Assembly: GCF_000380105.1 (NCBI RefSeq)
Contig: NZ_KB904472.1
Span: 1 to 32,382, forward strand
DNA: 32,382 nt
From: Streptococcus orisratti DSM 15617
GTDB lineage: Bacteria; Bacillota; Bacilli; Lactobacillales; Streptococcaceae
Reading direction: 5' to 3'
This document shows, one piece after another, positions 24,730 to 31,779 of this stretch; the first letter of the stretch is position 1, and every line of letters begins with the position of its first letter. The notes beneath the pieces are model-generated. The model saw only the letters and a program-made list of their open reading frames with translations. It was not told the DNA's origin and did not search any database. A program made the translations under genes and the position numbers.

Positions 24730-24765
24730 TATAATAAGAAGAGCTGTGTAGACGGTTCTTTTTAT
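24730..24765 (+). promoter_or_regulatory. prfC promoter with start-proximal hairpin
   Basis: GATATAATA at about 24729-24737, then AGAGCT ... GGTTCT and TTTTTATA. It has the same order of parts as ahead of murF (GATATAATA, AGAGC stem, TTTTTATA). The prfC leader is about 110 nt. Confidence 0.5.
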
Positions 24766-24776
24766 ATGCTAAAATC

Positions 24777-24795
24777 AAGGAGTAATCCAATGTAG
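24777..24795 (+). promoter_or_regulatory. Start-stop minimal ORF in the prfC leader
   Basis: AAGGAG (24777-24782), a 7-nt spacer, ATG (24790-24792) and TAG (24793-24795) directly after. The ribosome site and spacing are ideal, yet the ORF is a single codon. Ribosomes would initiate and terminate at once, upstream of the gene for a release factor. Confidence 0.5.
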
Positions 24796-24855
24796 TTTTT
24801 AGGTGGAAAACACTAAAAGTAAGCTCTGCTATTAACAAAATAAAAGGAAAAGAAA

Positions 24856-26400
24856 ATGACAATTCAAGACGAAATAAAAAAACGTCGTACGTTTGCCATC
24901 ATCAGTCACCCGGATGCTGGTAAGACGACAATTACGGAACAATTGCTCTACTTTGGGGGAGAAATTCGTGAGGCTGGTACAGTCAAGGGGAAAAAGACTG
25001 GGAACTTTGCCAAGTCTGACTGGATGGATATCGAAAAACAACGTGGCATTTCAGTGACATCATCTGTTATGCAGTTTGACTATGCTGGAAAGCGGGTTAA
25101 TATTTTGGATACGCCAGGGCATGAGGACTTTTCGGAAGATACTTATCGTACCTTGATGGCGGTGGATGCGGCAGTCATGGTGGTGGACTCAGCAAAAGGT
25201 ATTGAGGCACAAACTAAGAAACTTTTTGAAGTTGTAAAGCATCGGAATATTCCGGTTTTTACTTTCATCAATAAACTTGACCGTGATGGTCGTGAGCCAC
25301 TTGATCTTTTGGAAGAATTGGAAGAAGTGCTTGGTATTGCAAGCTATCCAATGAACTGGCCAATCGGGATGGGAAAATCTTTCGAGGGTCTTTACGACCT
25401 CTACAATAAACGTTTAGAACTTTATAAGGGTGACGAACGCTTTGCGTCCATTGAAGATGGGGACAAGATTTTTGCTAATAATCCTTTCTATGAACAGGTC
25501 AAAGAGGATATTGAACTTTTGGAGGAAGCTGGAAATGAATTTTCCAAAGAAGCTATCCTTGAGGGAAATTTAACCCCTGTTTTCTTTGGTTCAGCCCTGA
25601 CCAACTTTGGGGTGCAGACCTTTCTTGACACCTTCTTAGAATTTGCTCCAGAACCACATGGACACAAGACGACTGAGGATGAGGTTATTGACCCACTAGA
25701 TAAGGATTTTTCAGGTTTTGTTTTCAAAATTCAGGCCAATATGGATCCACGCCACCGAGACCGTATCGCTTTTGTTCGCATTGTTTCAGGTGAATTTGAG
25801 CGTGGCATGGCTGTTAACCTTGCCCGTACTGGAAAAAGTGTCAAACTCTCAAACGTCACTCAGTTTATGGCGGAATCTCGTGAAAATGTTGAGAATGCTG
25901 TCGCTGGTGACATTATTGGGGTGTACGATACCGGAACTTATCAGGTAGGAGACACGCTAACCGTAGGTAAGAAGAAATTTGAATTTGAACCACTACCAAC
26001 TTTCACACCTGAATTATTCATGAAAGTGGCTGCTAAAAATGTTATGAAACAAAAATCCTTCCACAAGGGAATTGAGCAATTGGTGCAAGAAGGAGCTATC
26101 CAGCTTTATAAAAACTATCAAACTGGTGAATACATGCTTGGTGCTGTTGGTCAATTGCAGTTTGAAGTGTTCAAACATCGTATGGAAAATGAATATAATG
26201 CTGAAGTTGTGATGACACCAATGGGGAAAAAGACTGTTCGTTGGATTAAACCAGAAGACCTTGACGAACGTATGAGTTCAAGCCGAAATATCTTAGCTAA
26301 AGACCGCTTTGATCAGCCTGTTTTCCTTTTTGAAAACGACTTTGCGCTCCGCTGGTTTGCAGATAAATATCCAGATGTGGAATTAGAAGAGAAGATGTAA
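24856..26400 (+). CDS. prfC: Peptide chain release factor 3
   Basis: A translational GTPase that removes RF1/RF2 from the ribosome after termination. 514 aa, normal length. G domain motifs are [18 protein letters not shown] (G1, near 16), [12 protein letters not shown] (G2, near 65), [16 protein letters not shown] (G3, near 87) and [11 protein letters not shown] (G4, near 140); the C-terminal half has the RF3-specific [20 protein letters not shown] near 435. AAAGGAAAAG precedes ATG 24856. The leader contains a hairpin at the start point and a start-stop ORF. Confidence 0.97.
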   Translation: MTIQDEIKKRRTFAIISHPDAGKTTITEQLLYFGGEIREAGTVKGKKTGNFAKSDWMDIEKQRGISVTSSVMQFDYAGKRVNILDTPGHEDFSEDTYRTLMAVDAAVMVVDSAKGIEAQTKKLFEVVKHRNIPVFTFINKLDRDGREPLDLLEELEEVLGIASYPMNWPIGMGKSFEGLYDLYNKRLELYKGDERFASIEDGDKIFANNPFYEQVKEDIELLEEAGNEFSKEAILEGNLTPVFFGSALTNFGVQTFLDTFLEFAPEPHGHKTTEDEVIDPLDKDFSGFVFKIQANMDPRHRDRIAFVRIVSGEFERGMAVNLARTGKSVKLSNVTQFMAESRENVENAVAGDIIGVYDTGTYQVGDTLTVGKKKFEFEPLPTFTPELFMKVAAKNVMKQKSFHKGIEQLVQEGAIQLYKNYQTGEYMLGAVGQLQFEVFKHRMENEYNAEVVMTPMGKKTVRWIKPEDLDERMSSSRNILAKDRFDQPVFLFENDFALRWFADKYPDVELEEKM

Positions 26401-26441
26401 GAGCAGTGCGGAAATCAGTCATCAACAAATCTGACTTTCTT

Positions 26442-27097
26442 TCGCAAGATTAACCTTAGGAAAACTAGAGCGTAGTGCTGTTCGATTGGGTCGAATAATA
26501 GATAGGTGCTTGGCAATGTAGGTTTCTAATTGGAAGGAAGTGAGTTTGTCTCTAAGAAATTTTCGACAGGCATAAATAGCGTCTGAAAACAAATCTTATA
26601 AGTTTTTTTGAGCTTTGGTGTTTTAGTGGTAACGTGTGAGGTTAGCCATTTACAAACATTAAAATTGATAAAGCGAGCGTAGATTTCTTGGAGAATCCCT
26701 TCCTTCTTTTTAGCATGAAAATGAGTCAGACCGATACTGTATTTTAGGTCACGAAAACTGGTCTCTATGCCCCATCTGTAGGCATAGAGATCTTTTAATT
26801 TTTCTGGAGAATAATCGGCATCTTAGGAGTAACATCCCTAAAAAGTGCTTTAAAAGCATGATGTTTAATCTGATAACGTCGTTGAACAAAGGCAGATTGA
26901 GAGATCGGCAAGTACAAAACAAGTAACTCGTTGGCTAAGGTATTGCCATCCATGGTAAGAATAGCTTGAATCGTGGTTTTCATAGTCAGATGAGTTTTCC
27001 GAATAAAATCTTTTTCGGGATGAAGCACAATCTGGTCGGCATCAGAAACAACGTCATTGATACTGTCAAATAAATACGATTTAATCTGGTTTAGCAT
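26442..27097 (-). pseudogene. IS4-family transposase remnant
   Basis: Read on the minus strand, an N-terminal part (MLNQIKSYLFDSINDVVSDA ... FRDVTPKMPII, 27097-26795) is joined in another frame to a C-terminal part (DLYAYRWGIETSFRDLKYSI ... ARFINFNVCKWLTSHV). The Y-R-E-K signature of IS4 transposases is visible in that second part (Y-AY-R-WGI-E-TSFRDL-K). The middle, with the first two catalytic Asp residues, has been deleted, and the tail has further frame breaks. Non-functional. It sits between prfC and yjdF. End coordinates are approximate. Confidence 0.85.
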
Positions 27098-27119
27098 GAT
27101 TTTTAGTGTAACATAAAAA

Positions 27120-27152
27120 ACTAACCTACCACAAAATGTGATAGGTTAGTTA
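27120..27152 (-). terminator. yjdF terminator
   Basis: On the minus strand ACTAACCTATCACA and TGTGGTAGGTTAGT form a 14-bp stem with one mismatch, followed by TTTTTT. It lies between the yjdF stop and the IS4 remnant. Confidence 0.75.
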
Positions 27153-27195
27153 ACTTGATGACATTGGGATTTGAAGTTCCCTTTTTTTCTCGGTC

Positions 27196-27624
27196 TTAAT
27201 GACCACGATGTTTTTGATGTCGCTTGGCTTGCTTGCGGGCAAACTTGTTGGCCTTTTCTTCTTCCTTACGCTGTCGCTTGTCGGTTTTGCGCTCTTTTTT
27301 CAGCGCCTCGTGGGTTTTCTGAAGTTCTAGTTGCGCCTTTGTAGACAAGACAGACTGGTTTTTGGCCTTACTGATTTCTCGCTGCATCCGTTTGGGATTG
27401 GTTCGCTTTTTCTTTTTTGGGACAATAGCGGAGCTACTTATTTGTCCTATCAGACGCTCTTGCCTAGTCATGATACCTTGTAAATCTTGGTGAATAAAGT
27501 TCCAGACCTCATGGTTTTTTGGCTCCTTACCAAAAACATGGCGGTAAACCAAATAGGCTTTTCCGCTTTGCCATTCTACCAAAGCTGCCCAAAAAGCCCC
27601 ATCAAAATAGACTGTCATTTTCAT
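27196..27624 (-). CDS. yjdF: YjdF family protein (DUF2992)
   Basis: A 142-aa protein: a short globular N-terminus (MTVYFDGAFWAALVEWQSGKAYLVYRHVFG, here split by position: 3-20 and 21-32), then HEVWNFIHQDL near 39, and a very basic helical second half (residues 68-142, ending FARKQAKRHQKHRGH) suited to nucleic-acid binding. It matches YjdF/DUF2992, whose gene in Bacillus is controlled by a riboswitch responding to azaaromatic compounds; the protein's function is not established. AGGAGG (plus 27633-27638) precedes ATG 27624. A structured leader of about 120 nt and a terminator frame it as a single-gene unit. Confidence 0.88.
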   Translation of the reverse strand: MKMTVYFDGAFWAALVEWQSGKAYLVYRHVFGKEPKNHEVWNFIHQDLQGIMTRQERLIGQISSSAIVPKKKKRTNPKRMQREISKAKNQSVLSTKAQLELQKTHEALKKERKTDKRQRKEEEKANKFARKQAKRHQKHRGH

Positions 27625-27747
27625 GAAAGTCCCCTCCTAAAGTACAAAATTGATAAAGGACGACCCGGAGGGAAGGTTACTGGCAGCAAATACTCTCTGG
27701 TTATATACTGCTTGCAGACTACCAACTGCAACTGTGTTTTTATATCA
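27625..27747 (-). promoter_or_regulatory. yjdF leader, candidate yjdF-motif (azaaromatic) riboswitch
   Basis: Minus-strand transcription should start near 27747 after TACAAT (plus 27754-27759). The 123-nt leader is G/C richer than its surroundings. It contains CCCTCC (plus 27672-27667), perfectly complementary to the ribosome site GGAGGG (plus 27637-27632), so it could sequester translation initiation. Position ahead of yjdF fits the known riboswitch class; I could not verify the consensus from memory base by base. Confidence 0.6.
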
Positions 27748-27871
27748 CTGACTATTGTATCACGAATGCTGTCATCATAGAAGGCTAAAATCTGAAAATA
27801 TTATCTAAGAGAAAGTTTGCTTGTGAAATGGTGATGATTTAGCATTACGACAATAAAATTATACGTTTTCC

Positions 27872-27902
27872 TTGACTTATAGTTAACTATAAATGGTAGA
27901 AT
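27872..27902 (+). promoter_or_regulatory. MerR-type promoter with 19-bp spacer
   Basis: TTGACT (27872-27877), a 19-bp spacer and TAGAAT (27897-27902). The spacer carries the perfect palindrome TTATAGTTAACTATAA (27877-27892). Over-long spacers with a centred palindrome are the mark of promoters activated by MerR-family regulators through DNA untwisting. No merR gene is in the window. The first intact gene downstream is the amidohydrolase, about 500 bp away. Confidence 0.75.
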
Positions 27903-28050
27903 AAACTGAGACATCTTAAAGAAAGGGACATACATCAGAGGAAGAAATCGACACTGTTACTTAGGTGTCTGGAAAATATCATATCTGACTTTGATTTTTG
28001 AAGAATATCAAAAAGATTTCTTAAGATGGTAAGTTATTATCAAGACTACA
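27903..28050 (+). other. Region after the MerR-type promoter without a gene
   Basis: Only short open stretches are seen (for example a 30-codon frame from 28026, MVSYYQDYSKAEQKVQ). The target gene of the promoter may have been lost here or displaced by the repeat block that follows. Confidence 0.35.
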
Positions 28051-28053
28051 GCA

Positions 28054-28319
28054 AGGCTGAGCAAAAAGTCCAGCCTCGCTTCTCAAAGTTCGTGTCAATA
28101 TTTCGTCGCAGTGGTTGATTGGGTTTAACAGTCCAGTGGACTGTTAAAGGTTGGAGATAAGATTTGCAAAGCAAATCTCAGCAATTCGTGTTTCACACTC
28201 CAAATCTGACCTCTACGACTGATGCGAACAGAGTTCGCTTCATTTCCAACCTCCAAAGTTTCCCCGAACCTTTGGAGCTGTGCGGGGGTGGGAGTAAAAT
28301 AGTCCAGTGGACTATTTTA
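28054..28319. repeat. Palindrome-rich intergenic repeat block (six hairpins)
   Basis: In order: AGGCTG/CAGCCT (28054-28076); TTTAACAGTCCA/TGGACTGTTAAA (28124-28148); AGATTTGC/GCAAATCT (28160-28178); GCGAAC/GTTCGC (28224-28238); CTCCAAAG/CTTTGGAG (28251-28277); TAAAATAGTCCA/TGGACTATTTTA (28295-28319). The second and last share the core AGTCCAGTGGACT and bound the block. This looks like a composite MITE-like streptococcal repeat; it carries no gene. Confidence 0.75.
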
Positions 28320-28404
28320 GCCCGAACCTAGATGTTTGAAAGTGAAGCGAATTCTTTTTAGACTTATTGAGTTCTTTCCACTTCCACTTAAAAGGAGACA
28401 ACAC

Positions 28405-29319
28405 ATGATGAAAATCGATATTTTTGCCCACATTTTACTGCCTGATTTCTATGAAAAAATGCTCATGCTGGATAGGGATCTGCCTGCCAAGATGCCCTTT
28501 ATTCAAAATCCTGTCCTAACTGATATGGAAAAGCGCCGTGCGACCATGCCAAAGAATACCAAGCAGATTATCTCCTATGTCAACGCCAATCCTGAGGATT
28601 ATATGGCTGGGAAAATGGCTGCACTCTTAGTGCAAAAGGCCAATGAGGAGCTTTTGACTGCGGTACGAGATAATAGCGATATTTTTGCTGGTGCGGTTGC
28701 CATGGTAGCCATGAATAACATTCCAGCTGCTGTTCGAACAATTGAAGACTTTGTTCTGCCAAACAAGGAAGTTCTGGGAATTCAGCTTTTTACTCGGCAT
28801 CTGGGCAAGTCGTTGGCTGATCCTGACTTTCATCCTATCTTTGAAGCGGCAGCTAAGCACAATGTACCTATTTGGTTGCATCCTGTCTTTGACCCGCGCA
28901 AGCCAGATAATAATATTATTTTCAGTTGGGAGTATGAGCAGACTCAGGCCATGCTAGAGATTGTACAAGCTGGTTATTTCCGAGATTTCCCAAATCTTAA
29001 AATTATCATCCATCATGCGGGAGCTATGGCACCTTATTTTGCAGGGCGGATTGACCACATTTTGCCTGCTGAGCAAGCAGCGGATTTTCGCAAATTTTAC
29101 GTTGATACGGCTCTTCTTGGAAATAGCAAAGCTTTGGAACTTTGTGTAGATTTCTTCGGAGTGGATCGTGTGCTTTTTGGGACAGATGCCCCACTGGGTA
29201 TTATGCCTGCTGGCGCGACTGATATTATTGGAGAAGCCATAGAAGCTCTGCCATTAACCCAAAGCCAAAAAGACCAAATTTTTTATGGCAATGCTGAGAG
29301 ATTATTTGGAGGATTATAA
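28405..29319 (+). CDS. Amidohydrolase family protein (amidohydrolase 2 / ACMSD-like)
   Basis: A 304-aa metal-dependent TIM-barrel hydrolase or decarboxylase. The N-terminal metal motif is MMKIDIFAHILLPDFY (a His where the family has xHxH); further ligands are expected at PIWLHPVFDP near 155 and IIHHAGAMAPYF near 200, and the Asp in VLFGTDAPLGI near 258. Related enzymes decarboxylate aromatic acids such as gamma-resorcylate or ACMS; the substrate here is unknown. ATG 28405 has AAAGGAG at 28391-28397; the longer frame from 28336 lacks a ribosome site and runs through repeat-adjacent DNA. The next gene starts 1 nt after the stop. Confidence 0.85.
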   Translation: MMKIDIFAHILLPDFYEKMLMLDRDLPAKMPFIQNPVLTDMEKRRATMPKNTKQIISYVNANPEDYMAGKMAALLVQKANEELLTAVRDNSDIFAGAVAMVAMNNIPAAVRTIEDFVLPNKEVLGIQLFTRHLGKSLADPDFHPIFEAAAKHNVPIWLHPVFDPRKPDNNIIFSWEYEQTQAMLEIVQAGYFRDFPNLKIIIHHAGAMAPYFAGRIDHILPAEQAADFRKFYVDTALLGNSKALELCVDFFGVDRVLFGTDAPLGIMPAGATDIIGEAIEALPLTQSQKDQIFYGNAERLFGGL

Positions 29320-29320
29320 G

Positions 29321-29959
29321 ATGACACAACCTATTTTTCGCTTGTTCAAGCTAGGACTAGATTTAAACTACCAAGATGACTATGACAAGGTCGGCTACAC
29401 CAACTTGACAACCTCTATCCAACAGGAGTCGGGTACATTAGCCATGTTTGTCAATCACGTATCTGGTCACAAAGAACAGCAGGTGGTCGTAGAGGTCTAC
29501 GCAGATGAAACTGCTTATCAAGAACATGTGGCAGCCGATCATTTCAAGGCTTTTGCAGCCGTAGCAAGTCAAGCCTTGATTAGCCGAGAAGTCATCAGCT
29601 TGGACGCCCAAATTTTACTACAAAAACCACAAGCCCTGCGTGTGACAAAGGGAAACAAACTCTCTGTCCGTCTAGCTCATGTGGTTGTCAGAGACAATCA
29701 GGCTTTTTCAGATATTGTTCTACCTGAGATGAAAACCAGTATGGCAGTAGAAGATGGTGTCTTACTTATGTACGCAGGCCGTGACAAAGAACAACCAGAC
29801 CATTGGTATTTCTACGAGATTTACGCTGACCAAGCAGCCTATGACAGCCATTGTCAGACCAAACATTTCAAGGATTACATTGCGGGCACAGCAGACCTTG
29901 TTCGTGAGAAGAACTTGCAAGTATTGATAGGTGATATCTTAGTAAGCAGAGAAAAATAG
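29321..29959 (+). CDS. Double ABM-domain protein (putative quinol monooxygenase)
   Basis: A 212-aa protein made of two antibiotic-biosynthesis-monooxygenase (ABM) ferredoxin-like domains. Each carries the same signature: EVYADETAYQEHVAADHFK near residue 52 and EIYADQAAYDSHCQTKHFK near 168. ABM proteins oxidise quinols or aromatic compounds, often without a cofactor. GGAGG (29309-29313) lies in the amidohydrolase end; ATG 29321 follows that stop by 1 nt, so the pair is one operon, suggesting successive steps on an aromatic compound (inferred). An alternative start at 29285 in frame would overlap the upstream gene and lacks a ribosome site. Confidence 0.87.
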   Translation: MTQPIFRLFKLGLDLNYQDDYDKVGYTNLTTSIQQESGTLAMFVNHVSGHKEQQVVVEVYADETAYQEHVAADHFKAFAAVASQALISREVISLDAQILLQKPQALRVTKGNKLSVRLAHVVVRDNQAFSDIVLPEMKTSMAVEDGVLLMYAGRDKEQPDHWYFYEIYADQAAYDSHCQTKHFKDYIAGTADLVREKNLQVLIGDILVSREK

Positions 29960-30132
29960 ATAAGAGATTTTTAAACTTGCTCTCTTGTTAAGGGCACAGT
30001 AGAAGTAACTTTAATAAGATTTTTGTAAGACTACTAACAAATTTGATAACTCAAGTAAGATATTAGAATTAACCTGAGTAAAGGTTTTATATGACTCGAT
30101 GTGTACAATTACTAGTACCAGCGGTTAATTTG

Positions 30133-30178
30133 AAAAGGCAACACTTTATAATATTTGTACAGAAAAGTGTTGCCTTTT
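30133..30178. terminator. Long hairpin with 15-bp perfect arms
   Basis: AAAAGGCAACACTTT (30133-30147) pairs perfectly with AAAGTGTTGCCTTTT (30164-30178) across a 16-nt loop. It is usable as a bidirectional terminator for the amidohydrolase-ABM operon, or the end of a small element. Confidence 0.65.
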
Positions 30179-30179
30179 C

Positions 30180-30440
30180 AGTTGAAGCTTACACGGATTT
30201 ACAGGCTAACATTCAGGCTGGTGTTAATGATGCCTTTGCCAAAGATGCCAGCTTAGCAGGGAAGTTTCAAGAATGGTCAGCGAATTAAGTAGAAAAGTTG
30301 ATTAACTGGATGCGGAGATTAAAAAGCATAACAGCAATCTAGATCGTTTGGAAGATGGTTATAATTTTCAAGGCCACCGGTTTGAGGAGGAGTCATATGG
30401 CACTTCTAAAAACTGTGAGAAAATTTATGTTATTTTATAA
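30180..30440 (+). pseudogene. Two small decayed helical-protein remnants
   Basis: First, VEAYTDLQANIQAGVNDAFA ... GKFQEWSAN ends in TAA at 30286-30288 and has no proper start, because the hairpin lies at its beginning. Second, in another frame, LDAEIKKHNSNLDRLEDGYN ... FEEESYGTSKNCEKIYVIL ends in TAA near 30440. Both are charged and helical, like the small partner proteins found beside LXG/type VII substrates. That likeness is weak, but their place just upstream of the lipase modules fits it. Neither appears functional. Confidence 0.4.
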
Positions 30441-30475
30441 GTCAATTAGAAAGTCTAATTTATTTATAAAATAAC
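30429..30475. promoter_or_regulatory. Nested inverted repeat upstream of the first DUF1310 gene
   Basis: GTTATTTTATAA (30429-30440) pairs with TTATAAAATAAC (30464-30475), and inside it AATTAGA (30444-30450) pairs with TCTAATT (30454-30460). It ends 17 bp before the DUF1310 ATG. It may be a terminator of the relics or a regulatory structure. Confidence 0.5.
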
Positions 30476-30492
30476 GTAATAAGGGGAATGAA

Positions 30493-30909
30493 ATGAAGAA
30501 AAGACGACTATTCGTTTTACTGCCAATCGCTTTAGTTTGTCTCATCAGTGGAGGAATATTTTATATGCTAGATCAACATCAAGTCAAAAAAGAACAAGAA
30601 TATCAGAAGATGGTCAAGATTGCGACAAGTAAGGAAGCGAAGAGGATTTATGAAGAGCATATGAAAGCAAATGATCCCCGGGCATTGACTCCAAGAGGTG
30701 TCATCAAATCCTATCATGTTGATACAAAAAGCCTTTACTACAATCCTATGGGAGGAATGGAGGTTACAGTCTATGTAAATGGCAACAAAGACTTGGACTT
30801 TCAATTCTCCATCATTGAAGATGATGATGGAAAACTTAAGTCAGGCACCTACACATTATCAGGAAAACTTTATAGAATGATAAAAGAAGAAAGTAAAAGC
30901 GCTGAGTAA
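30493..30909 (+). CDS. DUF1310 family protein, copy 1
   Basis: A 138-aa small exported or anchored protein: residues 8-25 (VLLPIALVCLISGGIFYML) form one membrane helix, there is no proper lipobox (ALVC), and the rest lies outside. A charged helix follows (KKEQEYQKMVKIATSKEAKR), then a beta-rich domain with YYNPMGGMEVTVYVNGN near 83. DUF1310 is a streptococcal/listerial family without known function. AAGGGG precedes ATG 30493. The first 58 residues are almost identical to copy 2, while the external domain has diverged strongly. Its end overlaps the in-frame beginning of the truncated lipase-like fragment. An immunity role is inferred. Confidence 0.8.
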   Translation: MKKRRLFVLLPIALVCLISGGIFYMLDQHQVKKEQEYQKMVKIATSKEAKRIYEEHMKANDPRALTPRGVIKSYHVDTKSLYYNPMGGMEVTVYVNGNKDLDFQFSIIEDDDGKLKSGTYTLSGKLYRMIKEESKSAE

Positions 30910-31321
30910 AAAATATATTGACGAAGATAATCTACAAATTGCAATGACGGAATATAAAGATTTACATGAAGATAAAATTGTTAAAACCCAGTATGATGAC
31001 ACAGTAGGTATTGTCTCCAAAGTCTACGACAACGAACATGGCAATGGTGAGCAAGTTTATGTGATTGTCCCTAAACAGGGATTTAGCAAAGATCCCAAAG
31101 AAGTCTCAGAGGTTACGGTTCTCTTTCGTGGGTCAACTGGGTTTGGCAATTATAAGATAGACTGGACTCGTATCCTGACCTCCGGTACCACTCCAATTGG
31201 GCTGCCAGACCAAACACAGTCTTCCCTCTCCCAATCTGAACAAATAACTAATACCGATGTTCTTAATGATTGGCTAAAGGCTGATGCGAATATGGTTCTT
31301 CTACGGGACATTATGCTATAA
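30902..31321 (+). pseudogene. Truncated lipase-like protein (orphan N-terminal fragment)
   Basis: Homologous to the first 135 or so codons of the intact copy at 31779: LSKKYIDEDNLQIAMTEYKD, VSKVYDNEHGNGEQVYVIVP, EVTVLFRGSTGFGNYKIDW, TPIGLPDQTQSSLSQSEQ, DVLNDWLKADA, after which it diverges and stops (NMVLLRDIML). It lacks the GHSLG serine motif, so it cannot be an active lipase. The place of the start codon is occupied by GCG CTG; the first in-frame ATG is 30944, without a ribosome site. A CTG start or coupling to DUF1310 copy 1 is possible. Probably a by-product of module duplication and a donor for recombination. Confidence 0.75.
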
Positions 31322-31374
31322 TGTTAGCAACCTATTTCTAATTTAATAACAAAACCAACTATAAGGGAGAACAA

Positions 31375-31779
31375 ATGAAAAAGAACATCTGGAAGATGCT
31401 ATTGCCAATTGCTTTAGTTTGTCTCATTAGCGGAGGAATATTTTATATGGTACATCAACATCAAGTCAAAAAAGAACAAGAATATCAGAAGATGGTCAAG
31501 ATTGCGACAAGTAAGGAAGCAAAGAAAGTTTACGAGGAGTTTTTGAGAAAGGAAGATCCTAAAGCTTTTACTGATAAAGGTACTGTAAAAACTTACCAGA
31601 TTGATACTTCAGAACTAAAATATAACCCTATGGGAGGACTTATGGTAACAGTTACATTTAACAACGATAAAAAACTTTATGTTAGCTATAATTTGATTGA
31701 TAACGAGGATGGGACCTATTCTTCCGCATATTACATTATGTCTCCTAAATTATCTGATATATTAGAGGAGAAAGAATAA
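31375..31779 (+). CDS. DUF1310 family protein, copy 2
   Basis: A 134-aa paralogue of the protein at 30493: one membrane helix at residues 9-25 (LLPIALVCLISGGIFYMV), the shared charged stretch HQVKKEQEYQKMVKIATSKE, then a divergent external domain (KYNPMGGLMVTVTFNNDKK near 80). AAGGGAG at 31363-31369 precedes ATG 31375. Its TAA overlaps the ATG of the lipase-like gene (TAATG), so the two are translationally coupled, the usual layout of an immunity or chaperone gene with its toxin. The sequence identity of its first half with copy 1 extends to the DNA level, so the duplication is recent. Confidence 0.8.
   Translation: MKKNIWKMLLPIALVCLISGGIFYMVHQHQVKKEQEYQKMVKIATSKEAKKVYEEFLRKEDPKAFTDKGTVKTYQIDTSELKYNPMGGLMVTVTFNNDKKLYVSYNLIDNEDGTYSSAYYIMSPKLSDILEEKE

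Noticed and set aside
26401..26440. Weak hairpin AGTCA/TGACT after prfC as a terminator
   Set aside because: Only a 5-bp stem with an interrupted T-run; not good enough to annotate.
28336..28404. Longer amidohydrolase N-terminus (MKVKRILFRLIEFFPLP...)
   Set aside because: No ribosome site at 28336, and the sequence joins the repeat block. AAAGGAG at 28391 clearly serves ATG 28405.
30091..30180. N-terminal part of an ORF starting MTRCVQLLVPAV
   Set aside because: It is read across a 15-bp perfect hairpin and has no ribosome site; only the later VEAYTDLQ part looks like former coding sequence.
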